A stretch of DNA of 64,000 nucleotides from an uncultured Porphyromonadaceae bacterium (GCA_902495245.1 CABUWI010000006.1:1-64000); one strand, 5' to 3'; shown: positions 18,903 through 27,238, numbered from the stretch's first letter. The notes: a model not told the origin generated them from the sequence alone. Numbers and translations: made by a program.

Positions 18903-20380
18903 GCATAGAAAAGCCTGCCAACGAACGCCTCGAACTATACAACCGCTTCAAGGAGAGCCTGCGCGACGGCACATCCGAAAGCGAGTTTTTCGATGCCGAC
19001 GACCTGATCATCATCATTGACCAGGCCGTTGACATCGACGACGAGTATGTGCAGATCGAGGCGCTGATGCGCGGCTACCGCTTCTTTCCCGACAACGAGG
19101 AGCTGGCCACCCGGCGGGCGTTTCTCTACTACGACCTCAACCTCGACGCCGGTGTGTCAAACATGATTGACCGCCGACGCGACTCGGGCGCCGAAAAAGG
19201 CCCGATGTGGAACATTCTGCAGCTGCGCATGCGCGAGGAGGACATCAGCGACGCCGAGGCCGAATCGCTGCTCGAGCAGGTGCTGAAAACGCCCGGAAAG
19301 TTCGACGACGAAACCGTGATTCAGCTGGTTGACTGCGCGTCGGCCTGCGGCCGCTACGACTGGCTCAAGGCCAACGAAAAGCGGCTGCGCGCAAAGACAG
19401 ACTACGCTCCCACCCTGCTCTACGAGCTCTTCATCGTTGCCGACCTGCAACACGACAGCGACTATGCCGTCAGACTGCTCGAGGAACTGACCGAAATCGA
19501 GCCGTTCAACATCGACTTCTGGAACGCGCTGGCCCAGACCCAGAGCAACGCCGGCGATACCGAGGGCGCCCTGGCCTCGCTTGACTACGCCCTGGCAATC
19601 GAAAGCGACAACGTGCCGGCCCTGACCCTGAAAGCCACCATTCTGATTCGCGACGGCCGCAATGAAGACGCGCTCGAAATCCTGAAGCCGCTCGCCGTGT
19701 CCGAGCCCTCGTCCCTGGTTGCCGAACTGACCGTGCGCGCACTCTTCGGCGACGGGCAGCAGACCGCGGCGTCAGTCCTGCTCGGCAAGAGCTGCCGCGA
19801 GTATGCCGACGACCGCAGCCTCATGGAGCTGGCGCTCTTTCTCAACGTGCCCGAACTTCACGAACTGCTCGACATGCACTATGACGCCACGGCCGCAGCC
19901 GACGACGACAAACAGCCCTGGACCGACTGGGCGCGCGAGCACTACGTGAGCGGCCACCTGCCCGCATGCACCGCCATTCTTGCATGCCTCCGCCGCAACG
20001 CCGACCTCGACTACAACGGCTACAAGATGCTGGCCACGGCCCTTTATTGCGGCGAACAGTATAAAGACTCCGTCGCCCTGCTCGAAGACGCCCTCGCCTC
20101 GCGCAACGGCGCATACCTGATGCCCGACATCGTTGCCGGCGGACTGATGAGCCTGCTGCGCTCATCGTCAAAGGCGGCCGTCAAGAAGATGCTGAAACGT
20201 GTAGTCGACGCCATGCCCATGTCCATTAAAGAGGACTGGACCCTGTCGTCGGCTATCGAGAGCATCGGTTTCGGCAATTTCATCAGCATACTCTCGACGA
20301 GCATTGACCATCTAAACAAAAACGACATCGACGACCTCGACTTCTTCAGGTTCCCGGCGAATTATTCTGATCAGATATGA
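18899..20380 (+). CDS. Tetratricopeptide-repeat protein
   Basis: A 493-aa soluble protein with no signal peptide or membrane segment. It is rich in helix-turn-helix units of about 34 residues. The clearest TPRs are around residues 195-265 ([20 protein letters not shown], then [19 protein letters not shown]). The acidic composition and repeats suggest a protein-protein scaffold. No specific partner is evident. It overlaps glnS and the next gene by 4 bases each, so it is coupled within the operon. Confidence 0.8.
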   Translation: MSIEKPANERLELYNRFKESLRDGTSESEFFDADDLIIIIDQAVDIDDEYVQIEALMRGYRFFPDNEELATRRAFLYYDLNLDAGVSNMIDRRRDSGAEKGPMWNILQLRMREEDISDAEAESLLEQVLKTPGKFDDETVIQLVDCASACGRYDWLKANEKRLRAKTDYAPTLLYELFIVADLQHDSDYAVRLLEELTEIEPFNIDFWNALAQTQSNAGDTEGALASLDYALAIESDNVPALTLKATILIRDGRNEDALEILKPLAVSEPSSLVAELTVRALFGDGQQTAASVLLGKSCREYADDRSLMELALFLNVPELHELLDMHYDATAAADDDKQPWTDWAREHYVSGHLPACTAILACLRRNADLDYNGYKMLATALYCGEQYKDSVALLEDALASRNGAYLMPDIVAGGLMSLLRSSSKAAVKKMLKRVVDAMPMSIKEDWTLSSAIESIGFGNFISILSTSIDHLNKNDIDDLDFFRFPANYSDQI

Positions 20381-20853
20381 CTATGAAACGTTTACTCCTC
20401 ATCTTGACGGCCGGTGCCGCGACTGCCGCAGCCGCCTTCTGCGCCGAACCGGCCGACTCGACCACCATTGCCGACTGCATCAACGCCTCGGCCAAGTCAA
20501 AGGTGATTCAGCCCGAAAAGCTGAACGCACGCCTTGTGCACAACGGCGCTCACGCCGACGGCGCCGACAAAGACGCCGTCGCGCCGACTCCGACCGGCGG
20601 CTACCGCATTCAGGTCTACAGCGGCAACAACGCGCGCACAAGCAAGAACGAGGCGCAGGCGCGCGCATCGAAAATCAGCTCGCGCTTTCCCGAACATGCA
20701 ACCTACGTGAGCTACGACGCCCCCTACTGGCGCCTGCGCGTGGGCGACTTCCGCAACTACGACGACGCCCGCGCCGCCATGGGCATGCTCAAAAAGGAAT
20801 ACCCCTCCTATGCACGCGAGATGCGTCTCGTGCGCGACCGCATTAAACTCTGA
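20377..20853 (+). CDS. Secreted SPOR-domain protein
   Basis: The N-terminal signal peptide (about residues 1-22, ending near AAFCA) sends it to the periplasm. After a linker, residues about 72-150 form a SPOR domain (YRIQVYSGNNARTSKNEA, then YWRLRVGDFRNYDDARAA). SPOR domains bind denuded peptidoglycan at division sites. At 158 aa it is a minimal single-domain version. Overlaps at its 5' end and a 6-base gap at its 3' end tie it to the operon. Confidence 0.85.
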   Translation: MTMKRLLLILTAGAATAAAAFCAEPADSTTIADCINASAKSKVIQPEKLNARLVHNGAHADGADKDAVAPTPTGGYRIQVYSGNNARTSKNEAQARASKISSRFPEHATYVSYDAPYWRLRVGDFRNYDDARAAMGMLKKEYPSYAREMRLVRDRIKL

Positions 20854-20859
20854 CTCTCA

Positions 20860-21441
20860 ATGGAACGTAAAAACTACGACAACGAAACGATAGAAAAAAT
20901 TGCCGGCCACATGGAGCAGATAATCAGGCTGCTGGGCGAGGACCCCTCGCGTCAGGGCCTGCTGAAAACGCCCGTGCGTGCGGCCAAGGCGCTCTATTAC
21001 GCCACCTCGGGCTATCGCACTGACCCGTCCGAAATCATGCGCCAGGCCATCTTCACCCACGCAGGCTCGCGCATGATTATCGTCAGGGACATCGAGTTCT
21101 ACTCTCTGTGCGAGCACCACGTGCTCCCATTCTTCGGCCACATGTCGGTCGGTTATATTCCGAAAGGCAACATGCTGGGGCTGAGCAAGGTGGCCCGTGT
21201 GGTCGACGCCTATGCGCGCCGCCTGCAAGTGCAGGAACGGCTGACGTCGCAGGTGTGTCGCGAAATCTTCGAGACACTGCCCGCCGAGGGCGTCATCGTG
21301 AGCTGCAGCGCCGGCCACCTGTGCATGAAGATGCGCGGCGTCGAGAAGCAGGACTCCATGACAACCACCACCGACTGGCTCGGCTCGTTCGAAAACGACC
21401 CGGCCCTGCGAACCGAATTTTTCAACGCATTAAAATCCTGA
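20860..21441 (+). CDS. folE: GTP cyclohydrolase I
   Basis: Converts GTP to 7,8-dihydroneopterin triphosphate, the first step of folate synthesis. The zinc ligands are visible as C84 and H87 in SLCEHHVLPF and C155 in SAGHLCMKMRG, spaced as in E. coli FolE. EDPSRQGLLKTPVRAAKA is the family N-terminal signature. Its 193 aa is normal. Confidence 0.95.
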   Translation: MERKNYDNETIEKIAGHMEQIIRLLGEDPSRQGLLKTPVRAAKALYYATSGYRTDPSEIMRQAIFTHAGSRMIIVRDIEFYSLCEHHVLPFFGHMSVGYIPKGNMLGLSKVARVVDAYARRLQVQERLTSQVCREIFETLPAEGVIVSCSAGHLCMKMRGVEKQDSMTTTTDWLGSFENDPALRTEFFNALKS

Positions 21442-21454
21442 CCCCCACACAACC

Positions 21455-21859
21455 ATGCAGATTCAACGCATACAGACCCTTTGGTTCATCGTCGCGCTGC
21501 TGTGCGCGATTTTCAGCCTCACTCAGAACTGGCTCGCCATTGACGGCACGTTCGTAACCGTGCAGAACAACATTCCGCTGCTCGTGCTCGGACTGCTGGC
21601 AACGCTGCTGCCGCTGCTGGCCATTTTTCTCTACCGCAATCTGCGCCGCCAGAAACTCGTCGGCCGACTCGCCGCACTGTTCGTTGTCGTTACACTCGGC
21701 TACGCCGTTGCCCTCTCGTGGCTCGGGCCCAACCCCGAGGCCGAAGTGTGCATTCTCGGTCCGGTGAGCATGGCCATCAGCGGCATTTTCGACTGCCTGG
21801 CCGTGCACGGAATCATCAGCGACGAAAAACTGCTCCGGTCGGCCGACCGCCTGCGCTGA
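21455..21859 (+). CDS. DUF4293 family membrane protein
   Basis: A 134-aa protein with four hydrophobic helices. It starts MQIQRIQTLWFIVALLC, the usual opening of the Bacteroidetes-only DUF4293 family, whose function is unknown. It follows folE by 13 bases and shares one base with the next gene's ATG (TGATG), so it is translated as part of the operon. Confidence 0.82.
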   Translation: MQIQRIQTLWFIVALLCAIFSLTQNWLAIDGTFVTVQNNIPLLVLGLLATLLPLLAIFLYRNLRRQKLVGRLAALFVVVTLGYAVALSWLGPNPEAEVCILGPVSMAISGIFDCLAVHGIISDEKLLRSADRLR

Positions 21860-22590
21860 TGCTGATTTCCGTCATCACCATAACGTTCAACGCCGAAGCC
21901 ACGCTGCCCGCCACGCTGCGGTCTGTCGAGGCTCAGACGTTTACCGACTTCGAATATCTGATTATTGACGGACGGTCGACTGACCGCACCGTCGAAATTG
22001 CCCGCGCCTGCCCGTTGGCCAAAGTTATTTCAGAGCCTGACCGCGGACTCTATGACGCCATGAACAAGGGGCTGCGGCTGGCGCAGGGACGCTATGTGCT
22101 CTTCCTCAACGCCGGCGACACTCTGCCCGCGGCCGACACCCTGCGCCGCTATGCCGAAGCCATCGCCTCCGCCGCCCCTCTGGAGCCGGGCATGGTCTAC
22201 GGCCAGACGGCCATCGTCGACGCCGACGGGCACTATCTGCGCGAGCGCCACTTCCGCGCGCCGCGCCGCCTCGACTTCATGAGCTTCAGCCGGGGCATGA
22301 CCGTGTGCCATCAGGCCATGCTCGTGCGCCGCGACCTTGCGCCGGAATATGACCTGCGCTATCGCTTCTCGGCCGACTACGACTGGGCGTGCAAGGTGTT
22401 GCGGCGCTCGCCGCTCAACATCTACATCGACGGCTACACGGCCAACTATCTCAGCGAAGGCGTAACCACCGCCAACCGCCGCGCTTCGCTGCGCGAGCGC
22501 TTCGCCATCATGCGCCGCCACTACGGCCTGACCCGCACCCTGATTTCTCACCTCAAAGCCGCACTGCGGAAATTCACCTCCCACTCATGA
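21859..22590 (+). CDS. Family 2 glycosyltransferase
   Basis: GT-A fold transferase. It opens LISVITITFNAEATLPATL, followed by the DGRSTDRT and EPDRGLYDAMNKG nucleotide-binding segments and the FLNAGD motif that supplies the DXD-like metal site. At 243 aa it resembles small GT2 enzymes of capsule or O-antigen synthesis. The start at 21859 is fixed by the coupled stop/start with the DUF4293 gene; an upstream open frame is not plausible coding sequence. Acceptor and donor are unknown. Confidence 0.85.
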   Translation: MLISVITITFNAEATLPATLRSVEAQTFTDFEYLIIDGRSTDRTVEIARACPLAKVISEPDRGLYDAMNKGLRLAQGRYVLFLNAGDTLPAADTLRRYAEAIASAAPLEPGMVYGQTAIVDADGHYLRERHFRAPRRLDFMSFSRGMTVCHQAMLVRRDLAPEYDLRYRFSADYDWACKVLRRSPLNIYIDGYTANYLSEGVTTANRRASLRERFAIMRRHYGLTRTLISHLKAALRKFTSHS

Positions 22591-23876
22591 AATTCACGGA
22601 ATTTATCGACGCCTCGACCTGCAACTTCCTTGCGGTCGACACCATGGCTTCCCTGCTGCGCGAAGCCGGATTCACCCTTCTGGACGAAACCGAAGAGTGG
22701 ACGCTGCGCCCCGGCGCGCGCCACTACGTAACCAAAAACGGCACGGCCCTGGCCGCATTCATTGTCGGCTCTGACGCCGCCGCGCCCATGGCTCTGATTG
22801 CCGCCCACAGCGACTCGCCCGGCTTCCGCCTGAAGCCGCGGCCCGAAATCGGCTGCTCCACGAATCCCGCCGACGGCTCGGTCATGGTGAAGCTGAACAC
22901 GGAGGTCTACGGCGGCGCAATCTGGCACACATGGTTCGACCGCCCGCTGGGGCTGAGCGGCCGCGTCGTGCTCCGCTCGGAGTCGCCCGTCTGGCAGCCG
23001 CGCACGGTCAACGTGCGCCTCGACGAGCCGAAACTGGTGATTCCTCACCTGGCAATCCACTTCAACCGCACGGTCAACAGCGGCGTGGCCCTCTCGGCCC
23101 AGAAAGACATGCTGCCCGTGCTCGGCTACATCTCGGCCGAACTCGGCGGCGACGGCGCCGTGAGGCGGCTGCTGGCCAATCACCTCGGCGTGGCTTCCGA
23201 CGAGATTCTCGACTACGACCTGACGCTCTTCGACGCCCAGCCGGCCGCCATTGTCGGCGCCGACTCGACGTGGGTCAACAGCGGCAGGCTCGACGACCTC
23301 GCCATGGCATGGTGCGGCCTGCAGGCAATTAAAGACGCACCCGCGGGCGAGCGCACGAAGGTGCTGGCCGTGTTCGACAACGAAGAGACCGGCTCGGCCA
23401 CGAAACAGGGCGCCCATTCGCCCTGGCTCAGACGTGTGCTGCGCCGCGTCAACCGCGCCATCGGCGGCTCGGCCGAAGACTTTGCCCGCTCCGTCGGCGG
23501 CAGCTTCCTCATCTCGGCCGACTGCGCCCACGCCTGGCACCCCAACTACTCCGAAAAGATGGACCCCGTCAACCACCCCATGCTCGGCGGTGGCCCCGTG
23601 GTGAAAGTCAACGCCAACTGCAAATACATGACCGACGCCGACTCGGCCGCCGCGTTCAAGTGGCTCTGCGAGCGCGCCGGTGTGCCCGTGCAGGAGTTCG
23701 TGAACCACAGCGACTCGCCCGGCGGCTCGACCCTCGGCAACATACTGACGGCGCAGCTCGACGTGCGCGGCGTCGACATGGGCATCGGCCTCTGGGCCAT
23801 GCACTCCGTGCGCGAAACCGCCTCCCTCACCGACATCGCCCACACCGTTCGCGCCTTCGCCGCCTTCCTGGAGTAA
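22587..23876 (+). CDS. apeB: M18 family aminopeptidase
   Basis: Zinc aminopeptidase of the aspartyl aminopeptidase family, cytoplasmic, acting on N-terminal acidic or hydrophobic residues. Metal-site segments are AHSDSPGFRLKPRPE, the FDNEETGS glutamates and NHSDSPGGSTLG. At 429 aa it has the standard length. The start ATG 22587 overlaps the glycosyltransferase stop (ATGA). It ends the glnS operon and is convergent with the leucine-rich-repeat gene. Confidence 0.92.
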   Translation: MKFTEFIDASTCNFLAVDTMASLLREAGFTLLDETEEWTLRPGARHYVTKNGTALAAFIVGSDAAAPMALIAAHSDSPGFRLKPRPEIGCSTNPADGSVMVKLNTEVYGGAIWHTWFDRPLGLSGRVVLRSESPVWQPRTVNVRLDEPKLVIPHLAIHFNRTVNSGVALSAQKDMLPVLGYISAELGGDGAVRRLLANHLGVASDEILDYDLTLFDAQPAAIVGADSTWVNSGRLDDLAMAWCGLQAIKDAPAGERTKVLAVFDNEETGSATKQGAHSPWLRRVLRRVNRAIGGSAEDFARSVGGSFLISADCAHAWHPNYSEKMDPVNHPMLGGGPVVKVNANCKYMTDADSAAAFKWLCERAGVPVQEFVNHSDSPGGSTLGNILTAQLDVRGVDMGIGLWAMHSVRETASLTDIAHTVRAFAAFLE

Positions 23877-23900
23877 GCTCGCAAAAAACCAACCCATACG

Positions 23901-23998
23901 TGTAGGGACGCACGGCCCGTGCGTCCGCCGGTAACGACCAACGCCACTGCTCATTACGCACCGCGCGGCTGCGGACGCACGAACCGTGCGTCCCTACA
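23901..23998. repeat. REP/BIME-like palindromic element, copy 1
   Basis: Two inverted hairpin units. The left is TGTAG followed by the stem GGACGCACG/CGTGCGTCC. The right is the mirror image ending in CTACA. Each unit therefore carries a 5' GTAG head and a 9-bp stem with a 3-nt loop. The same 98-bp layout recurs at 26306-26403 with different loop bases. Confidence 0.85.
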
Positions 23999-24011
23999 CG
24001 ATGGCATACAC

Positions 24012-24049
24012 AAAAACGGCGCGGCTCCGTGCGGGGTCGCGCCGTTTCT
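24012..24049. terminator. Bidirectional terminator between apeB and the LRR gene
   Basis: AAACGGCGCG (24014-24023) pairs with CGCGCCGTTT (24038-24047), with A-runs on one side and T-runs on the other. It lies between two convergent genes. Confidence 0.7.
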
Positions 24050-24066
24050 TGCGGATTGTGTGTTTT

Positions 24067-25542
24067 TCAGATGCGGATTTTCTTGCCGTTCACGATGTAT
24101 ATGCCCGGACGCGAAGGCTTGCCGACGCGCACGCCCTGCAGGTTGTAGACCTCCCCGCCACGGCCCTCGGCGTCGACCTTGATTTCTTCTATGTCGCTAA
24201 AGTCCGTTTCGGTAATCATCAGGAAATCCTCCCATTCGCGGGCCTCCCTATACGCGGCAGTGCAGCCAAGCGGAACATGCAGCGCACAATTATCCTTGTT
24301 AACCTCACCAAACACGCCATACGACGAACACGCCGGCGGCACCGTGGCCAATGAATAAATATCCTTCAGCCCGGTGCACCCTTTGAACGCATAATCATTA
24401 ATAAATAAAACGGAATTGCCAATCGTTACTGTGGTCAGGCTGCTGCATAGGTAGAATGTATCAGCCCAGATATGGGTTACGGAATTGGGAATTGTTACGG
24501 AGGTCAGGCTACTACAGCAGGAGAATGCGGATTCACCGATAGAGGTTACGGAATTGGGGATTGTTACAGTAGTCAGCTCGCTACAACCGCGGAATGCATC
24601 TCTGCCTATAGACGTAACGGAATTGGGGATTGTTACGGTGGTCAGCCCGCTGCAGCCTTCGAATGCGTATTGGCCGATAGAAGTAACTGTATTGGGGATT
24701 GTTACGGAGGTTAGGCCGCTGCAGTACCTGAATGCTCCGTTACCGAGAGATGTAACGGAATTGGGAATTGTTACGGTGGTCAGAGCACTGCAGTAAACGA
24801 AAGCCCAATCACCAATCTCTGTAACGGAAATGGGGATTGTTACGGAGTGCATACTGCAGCCAAAAAATGCACCTTCGCCAATAGAGGTAACAGAATTGCC
24901 AATCGATACTGAAGTCAATCGGCTGCAGGCGGAGAATGCGTAGTTGCCTATAGAGATAACGGAATTAGGAATCGTTACGGCGTATAGATAGCTGCAGCAG
25001 TAGAATGTAAATTGGCCGATTGAGGTAACGGAATTTGGAATTTCGAACTCTCCGGTCCAATCGAGCGGAACAAAGTGTAATGAAGTTTTATCAGAATTAT
25101 AAATGACACCGTCTTCCGTAAAGACAGCGTCTCTCGGATAACAGATAGAGACTCTATCGCCAAATGGATTGGACAAACCTTCGGGATATGCCGATTTTAT
25201 CAGGCCGTCGCAGTCGTAGAATGCGGATTGGCCAATAGAGGTAACCGATTTGGGGATAATTACGGAGGTCAGTCGGTCGCAAAACTCGAATGCGCATTCG
25301 CCTATAGAGGTAACGGAGTATTCCACGCTATTGTACTCTACAACGTTAGGAATGACCACAGTTCCGCTGTATTCATCATATACCCCGGGATAATCACCGC
25401 GGTAGGTTACGTCGACGGTTTTGGCGGCGGGGTCGGTGATGTTGTAGTAGATGCCGTCGACCTCAAAATCGTGGGCGGAGGCGTCTACCCACAATAGAAT
25501 CGAGATGCAGAGAGTGAGGAGTTTTGAAATGCTTGATTTCAT
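24067..25542 (-). CDS. Secreted BspA-like leucine-rich-repeat protein (LRR_5)
   Basis: Residues 1-23 form a signal peptide (ending near VDASA). The body is about fourteen 23-residue units of the form 'LTSVTIPNSVTSIGEGAFxGCS', the Treponema/Bacteroides BspA type implicated in adhesion. The last residues 'VYNLQGVRVGKPSRPGIYIV' plus NGKKIRI resemble a C-terminal surface-sorting tail. The DNA repeats are conserved enough to recombine. Length variation between strains is expected from that, which is inference. The promoter is not obvious. Confidence 0.88.
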   Translation of the reverse strand: MKSSISKLLTLCISILLWVDASAHDFEVDGIYYNITDPAAKTVDVTYRGDYPGVYDEYSGTVVIPNVVEYNSVEYSVTSIGECAFEFCDRLTSVIIPKSVTSIGQSAFYDCDGLIKSAYPEGLSNPFGDRVSICYPRDAVFTEDGVIYNSDKTSLHFVPLDWTGEFEIPNSVTSIGQFTFYCCSYLYAVTIPNSVISIGNYAFSACSRLTSVSIGNSVTSIGEGAFFGCSMHSVTIPISVTEIGDWAFVYCSALTTVTIPNSVTSLGNGAFRYCSGLTSVTIPNTVTSIGQYAFEGCSGLTTVTIPNSVTSIGRDAFRGCSELTTVTIPNSVTSIGESAFSCCSSLTSVTIPNSVTHIWADTFYLCSSLTTVTIGNSVLFINDYAFKGCTGLKDIYSLATVPPACSSYGVFGEVNKDNCALHVPLGCTAAYREAREWEDFLMITETDFSDIEEIKVDAEGRGGEVYNLQGVRVGKPSRPGIYIVNGKKIRI

Positions 25543-25612
25543 AATGTGAATTGTACGGAATATGCCTCGGGCTCACTCTTTGGCACAAAAACATGATAAT
25601 GATAAAATAAAA

Positions 25613-25916
25613 GCGTGAGAGCCGTACTTGTTGCCCGTTCCACGGTTAGAGGTTCTGGTATGACCCTGATTAGTTGAACGAGCAAACCTGCAGAGACCTC
25701 ACGCGGAAATATGTACTTTTATCTTGTCAAGTTCTCACTTGATAAGACGAATATACATATCCACGAAAGGCATCTACCGTCTGCTTCATTCTTGACTAAT
25801 CAATGAAATTTACCAGATTTCTAACCGTCAAGAAAGAGCGTCGAGTAAACGCTTTCAGTTATGTTTTTGCAACCCGCCCGCTTGACCCCGGACCGAGGAC
25901 TCTGCATGGCGGTCTG
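25613..25916 (-). ncRNA. Candidate structured ncRNA of about 300 nt, family unrecognised
   Basis: No ORF, a strong minus-strand promoter at 25922-25950, and several nested stems. GAUAUGUA/UACAUAU (25761-25754 with 25715-25709) encloses the 10-bp hairpin 25746-25737/25732-25723 with a GAGA loop. TTCTTGAC (25789-25796) pairs with GTCAAGAA (25827-25834) and encloses GAAAT/ATTTC. GCGTGAG (25704-25698) pairs with CTCACGC (25619-25613) at the 3' end and is followed by TTTTATTTTA. I looked for RNase P, tmRNA, SRP and 6S signatures and did not find them. Confidence 0.6.
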
Positions 25917-25921
25917 CAACC

Positions 25922-25950
25922 GCAAAGTTAGCAAAAATTTCTAGAATCCA
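25922..25950 (-). promoter_or_regulatory. Promoter of the structured ncRNA
   Basis: Minus-strand TTG about 18 nt upstream of TAACTTTG (25929-25922), near-ideal Bacteroidetes spacing. The start point would be close to 25916. Confidence 0.7.
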
Positions 25951-25974
25951 AGTGATTTATGGGGGATTTTTTAG

Positions 25975-26062
25975 GGAGCGGCGGATTATTCCGCCGGCTT
26001 GCGAGACAAGGCGTTTGGCGATAGGCAACTGCGGGTGCGGCGGCGGAAGAATCCGCCGCTCC
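25975..26062. repeat. BIME-like element with two inverted CGGCGGA hairpins
   Basis: GGAGCGGCGGATTATTCCGC (25975-25994) and its near-perfect mirror ending CCGCCGCTCC (to 26062). Each arm is itself a hairpin (CGGCGGA/TCCGCCG). It is a different sequence family from the GTAG-headed element at 26306. Confidence 0.7.
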
Positions 26063-26129
26063 TTGTTAGCGACCATGATTGCCGGAGATTATACCACGTA
26101 TTATGTCGGTTGGTGCATTGGCGAATAGC

Positions 26130-26153
26130 GGGCGGTTCATGAACCGCCCCTAC
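26130..26153 (-). repeat. Single GTAG-headed REP-like palindrome
   Basis: A perfect 20-bp palindrome GGGCGGTTCATGAACCGCCC (26130-26149) preceded on the minus strand by GTAG (26153-26150). This is the layout of a single REP unit. Confidence 0.7.
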
Positions 26154-26182
26154 ACCGGAAGGGGGAGGACTCTCGCAAATTA

Positions 26183-26284
26183 GACGATGCCCTGCGTGCA
26201 ACGGGAGGTGGGAGTGCGGGAAGCCCGGCCAAGGCGCTGCGCGCCATGACCGGGTTAACGTAAAGATAATGCCCTGCGGGCAAT
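26183..26284 (-). repeat. Dispersed repeat element, copy 2
   Basis: Inverted-orientation homologue of 14432-14541. Its reverse complement begins ATTGCCCGCAGGGCAT, has CTTTACGTTAACCC and ends GCAGGGCATCGTC, with a diverged GC-rich middle. Non-coding. Confidence 0.7.
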
Positions 26285-26305
26285 TCGGGCACCACGGGGG
26301 ATTTG

Positions 26306-26403
26306 TGTAGGGACGCACGGCTCGTGCGTCCGCCGGCAACAACCAATACTACAGCCAATTACACACCGCACAGCTGCGGACGCACGGGCCGTGCGTCCCT
26401 ACA
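26306..26403. repeat. REP/BIME-like palindromic element, copy 2
   Basis: 98 bp, the same as 23901-23998: two inverted units, each TGTAG plus the stem GGACGCACG/CGTGCGTCC. Loops are GCT and GGC here versus GCC and AAC in copy 1. Stems are conserved while loops and the spacer vary. Confidence 0.85.
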
Positions 26404-26419
26404 ATTTGACGGCCGACCG

Positions 26420-26872
26420 TCAGAGGGCGAGGAGCTGGTCGCCGTGGGTCTTGGTCTTGATTTGCTTGGGGCCGATGATGTTTTTCACCGTGCCGTCGGG
26501 GGCGATGATGAAGGTGGTGCGCACGGTGCCCATGTATTTGCGGCCGCACATGGATTTTTCGGCCCATACGCCGAACGTTTCGACGAGCCGATGGTCAGTG
26601 TCGGCAATGAGTGGGAAGGGCAGCTCGTGTTTGGCAATGAACTTCTGATGAGATGCAGCCGAGTCGACACTCACGCCGACCACGGCATAGCCCTTGGCAA
26701 GGAGCGCGGCGTGGTTGTCGCGCAGCGAGCAGGCCTCGGCGGTGCAGCCGGGAGTGGAATCTTTGGGGTAGAAATACAACACGACGTCTTTGCCGCCGAA
26801 ATCGCCGAGTCGCACCTCGGCACCGTTCTGGTCCGTGCCCAGCAGGTCGGGCACCTTGTCTCCGATTTTCAT
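26420..26872 (-). CDS. bcp: Thioredoxin-dependent peroxiredoxin (Bcp/PrxQ)
   Basis: Reduces hydrogen peroxide and organic peroxides using thioredoxin. Peroxidatic C43 and resolving C48 lie in TPGCTAEACSLRD, the atypical 2-Cys (PrxQ/Bcp) arrangement. FYPKDSTPGC and VRTTFIIAPDGTV are family motifs. At 150 aa it is the normal length. It lies downstream of the tRNA-Arg gene on the same strand, separated by a tRNA terminator. No clear promoter of its own is seen, so read-through is possible. Confidence 0.92.
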   Translation of the reverse strand: MKIGDKVPDLLGTDQNGAEVRLGDFGGKDVVLYFYPKDSTPGCTAEACSLRDNHAALLAKGYAVVGVSVDSAASHQKFIAKHELPFPLIADTDHRLVETFGVWAEKSMCGRKYMGTVRTTFIIAPDGTVKNIIGPKQIKTKTHGDQLLAL

Positions 26873-26896
26873 ATCTATATGTCAGTTAAAAGAAAA

Positions 26897-26920
26897 CGCC
26901 GGAGTCAGAAGACTTCGGCG
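26897..26920 (-). terminator. Terminator after tRNA-Arg
   Basis: The minus-strand stem CGCCGAAGTC-TTCT-GACTCCGGCG (one mismatch) is followed by TTTTCTTTT. It lies directly downstream of the tRNA. Confidence 0.75.
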
Positions 26921-26925
26921 CTTTG

Positions 26926-26999
26926 TGACTCATACAGGATTCAAACCTGTAACCTTCTGATCCGTAGTCAGATGCTCTATTCAGTTGAGCTAATGAGCC
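26926..26999 (-). tRNA. tRNA-Arg (anticodon ACG)
   Basis: A 74-nt cloverleaf: acceptor GGCTCAT/ATGAGTC (one G-U), D-arm AGCTC..GAGC, anticodon arm TCTGA-CTACGGA-TCAGA with ACG, and T-arm ACAGG-TTTGAAT-CCTGT. CCA is not encoded. ACG (read as ICG) serves CGU/CGC/CGA codons. Confidence 0.95.
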
Positions 27000-27035
27000 A
27001 TCATTTTTAAGTTTCGTTGTTCGCTTTGAACACTG

Positions 27036-27067
27036 CAAAGTTACGGCGAGTTTTTGGACTGTGCAAA
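27036..27067 (-). promoter_or_regulatory. Promoter of tRNA-Arg
   Basis: On the minus strand TTTG (about 27067-27064), 20 nt, then TAACTTTG (27043-27036), giving a start near 27030, about 30 bases before the tRNA. Confidence 0.7.
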
Positions 27068-27187
27068 TTTTTCAGCAACTTTTTTTGAAAAAAATTTACC
27101 GGATTCAACTACCTCGCTGATTCATTGAGACATAGTCAAACCGCGCCCGAAACCGGTCCCGGGCCGTCTGCTGCCCCGTTAAAAAAC

Positions 27188-27238
27188 AACAATTCTTAAT
27201 TTTTAATTCTTAATTCTTAATTTTTTTGCGTAAATTCG
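27188..27238 (+). promoter_or_regulatory. AT-rich repeat and -7 box before the beta-galactosidase gene
   Basis: Tandem TTAATTCTTAATT-like units (27188-27228), as before glnS, followed by TAAATTCG (27231-27238), one mismatch from TAnnTTTG. The leader to the ATG at 27282 is about 38 bases. Confidence 0.5.

Noticed and set aside
21718..21858. Longer N-terminus for the GT2 gene.
   Set aside because: The extra 47 residues are the out-of-frame DUF4293 sequence. ATG 21859 is coupled to the upstream stop and begins the GT-A strand.
22389..22586. Longer N-terminus for the M18 aminopeptidase.
   Set aside because: The extension is Arg/His-rich shadow of the GT2 gene. ATG 22587 overlaps the GT2 stop as elsewhere in this operon.
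24400..25320. Tandem DNA repeats inside the BspA-like gene as a separate repeat array.
   Set aside because: They are explained by the 23-residue leucine-rich repeat units of the protein.
25613..25916. tmRNA or RNase P RNA for the structured transcript.
   Set aside because: No GGGGCUG start, no CCA-ended T-arm or tag frame, and no GAGGAAAGUCC-type conserved core on either strand.
23901..26403. CRISPR array in the repeat-rich 24-26 kb region.
   Set aside because: The repeats are few, palindromic and of several families, not regularly spaced, and no cas genes are present.
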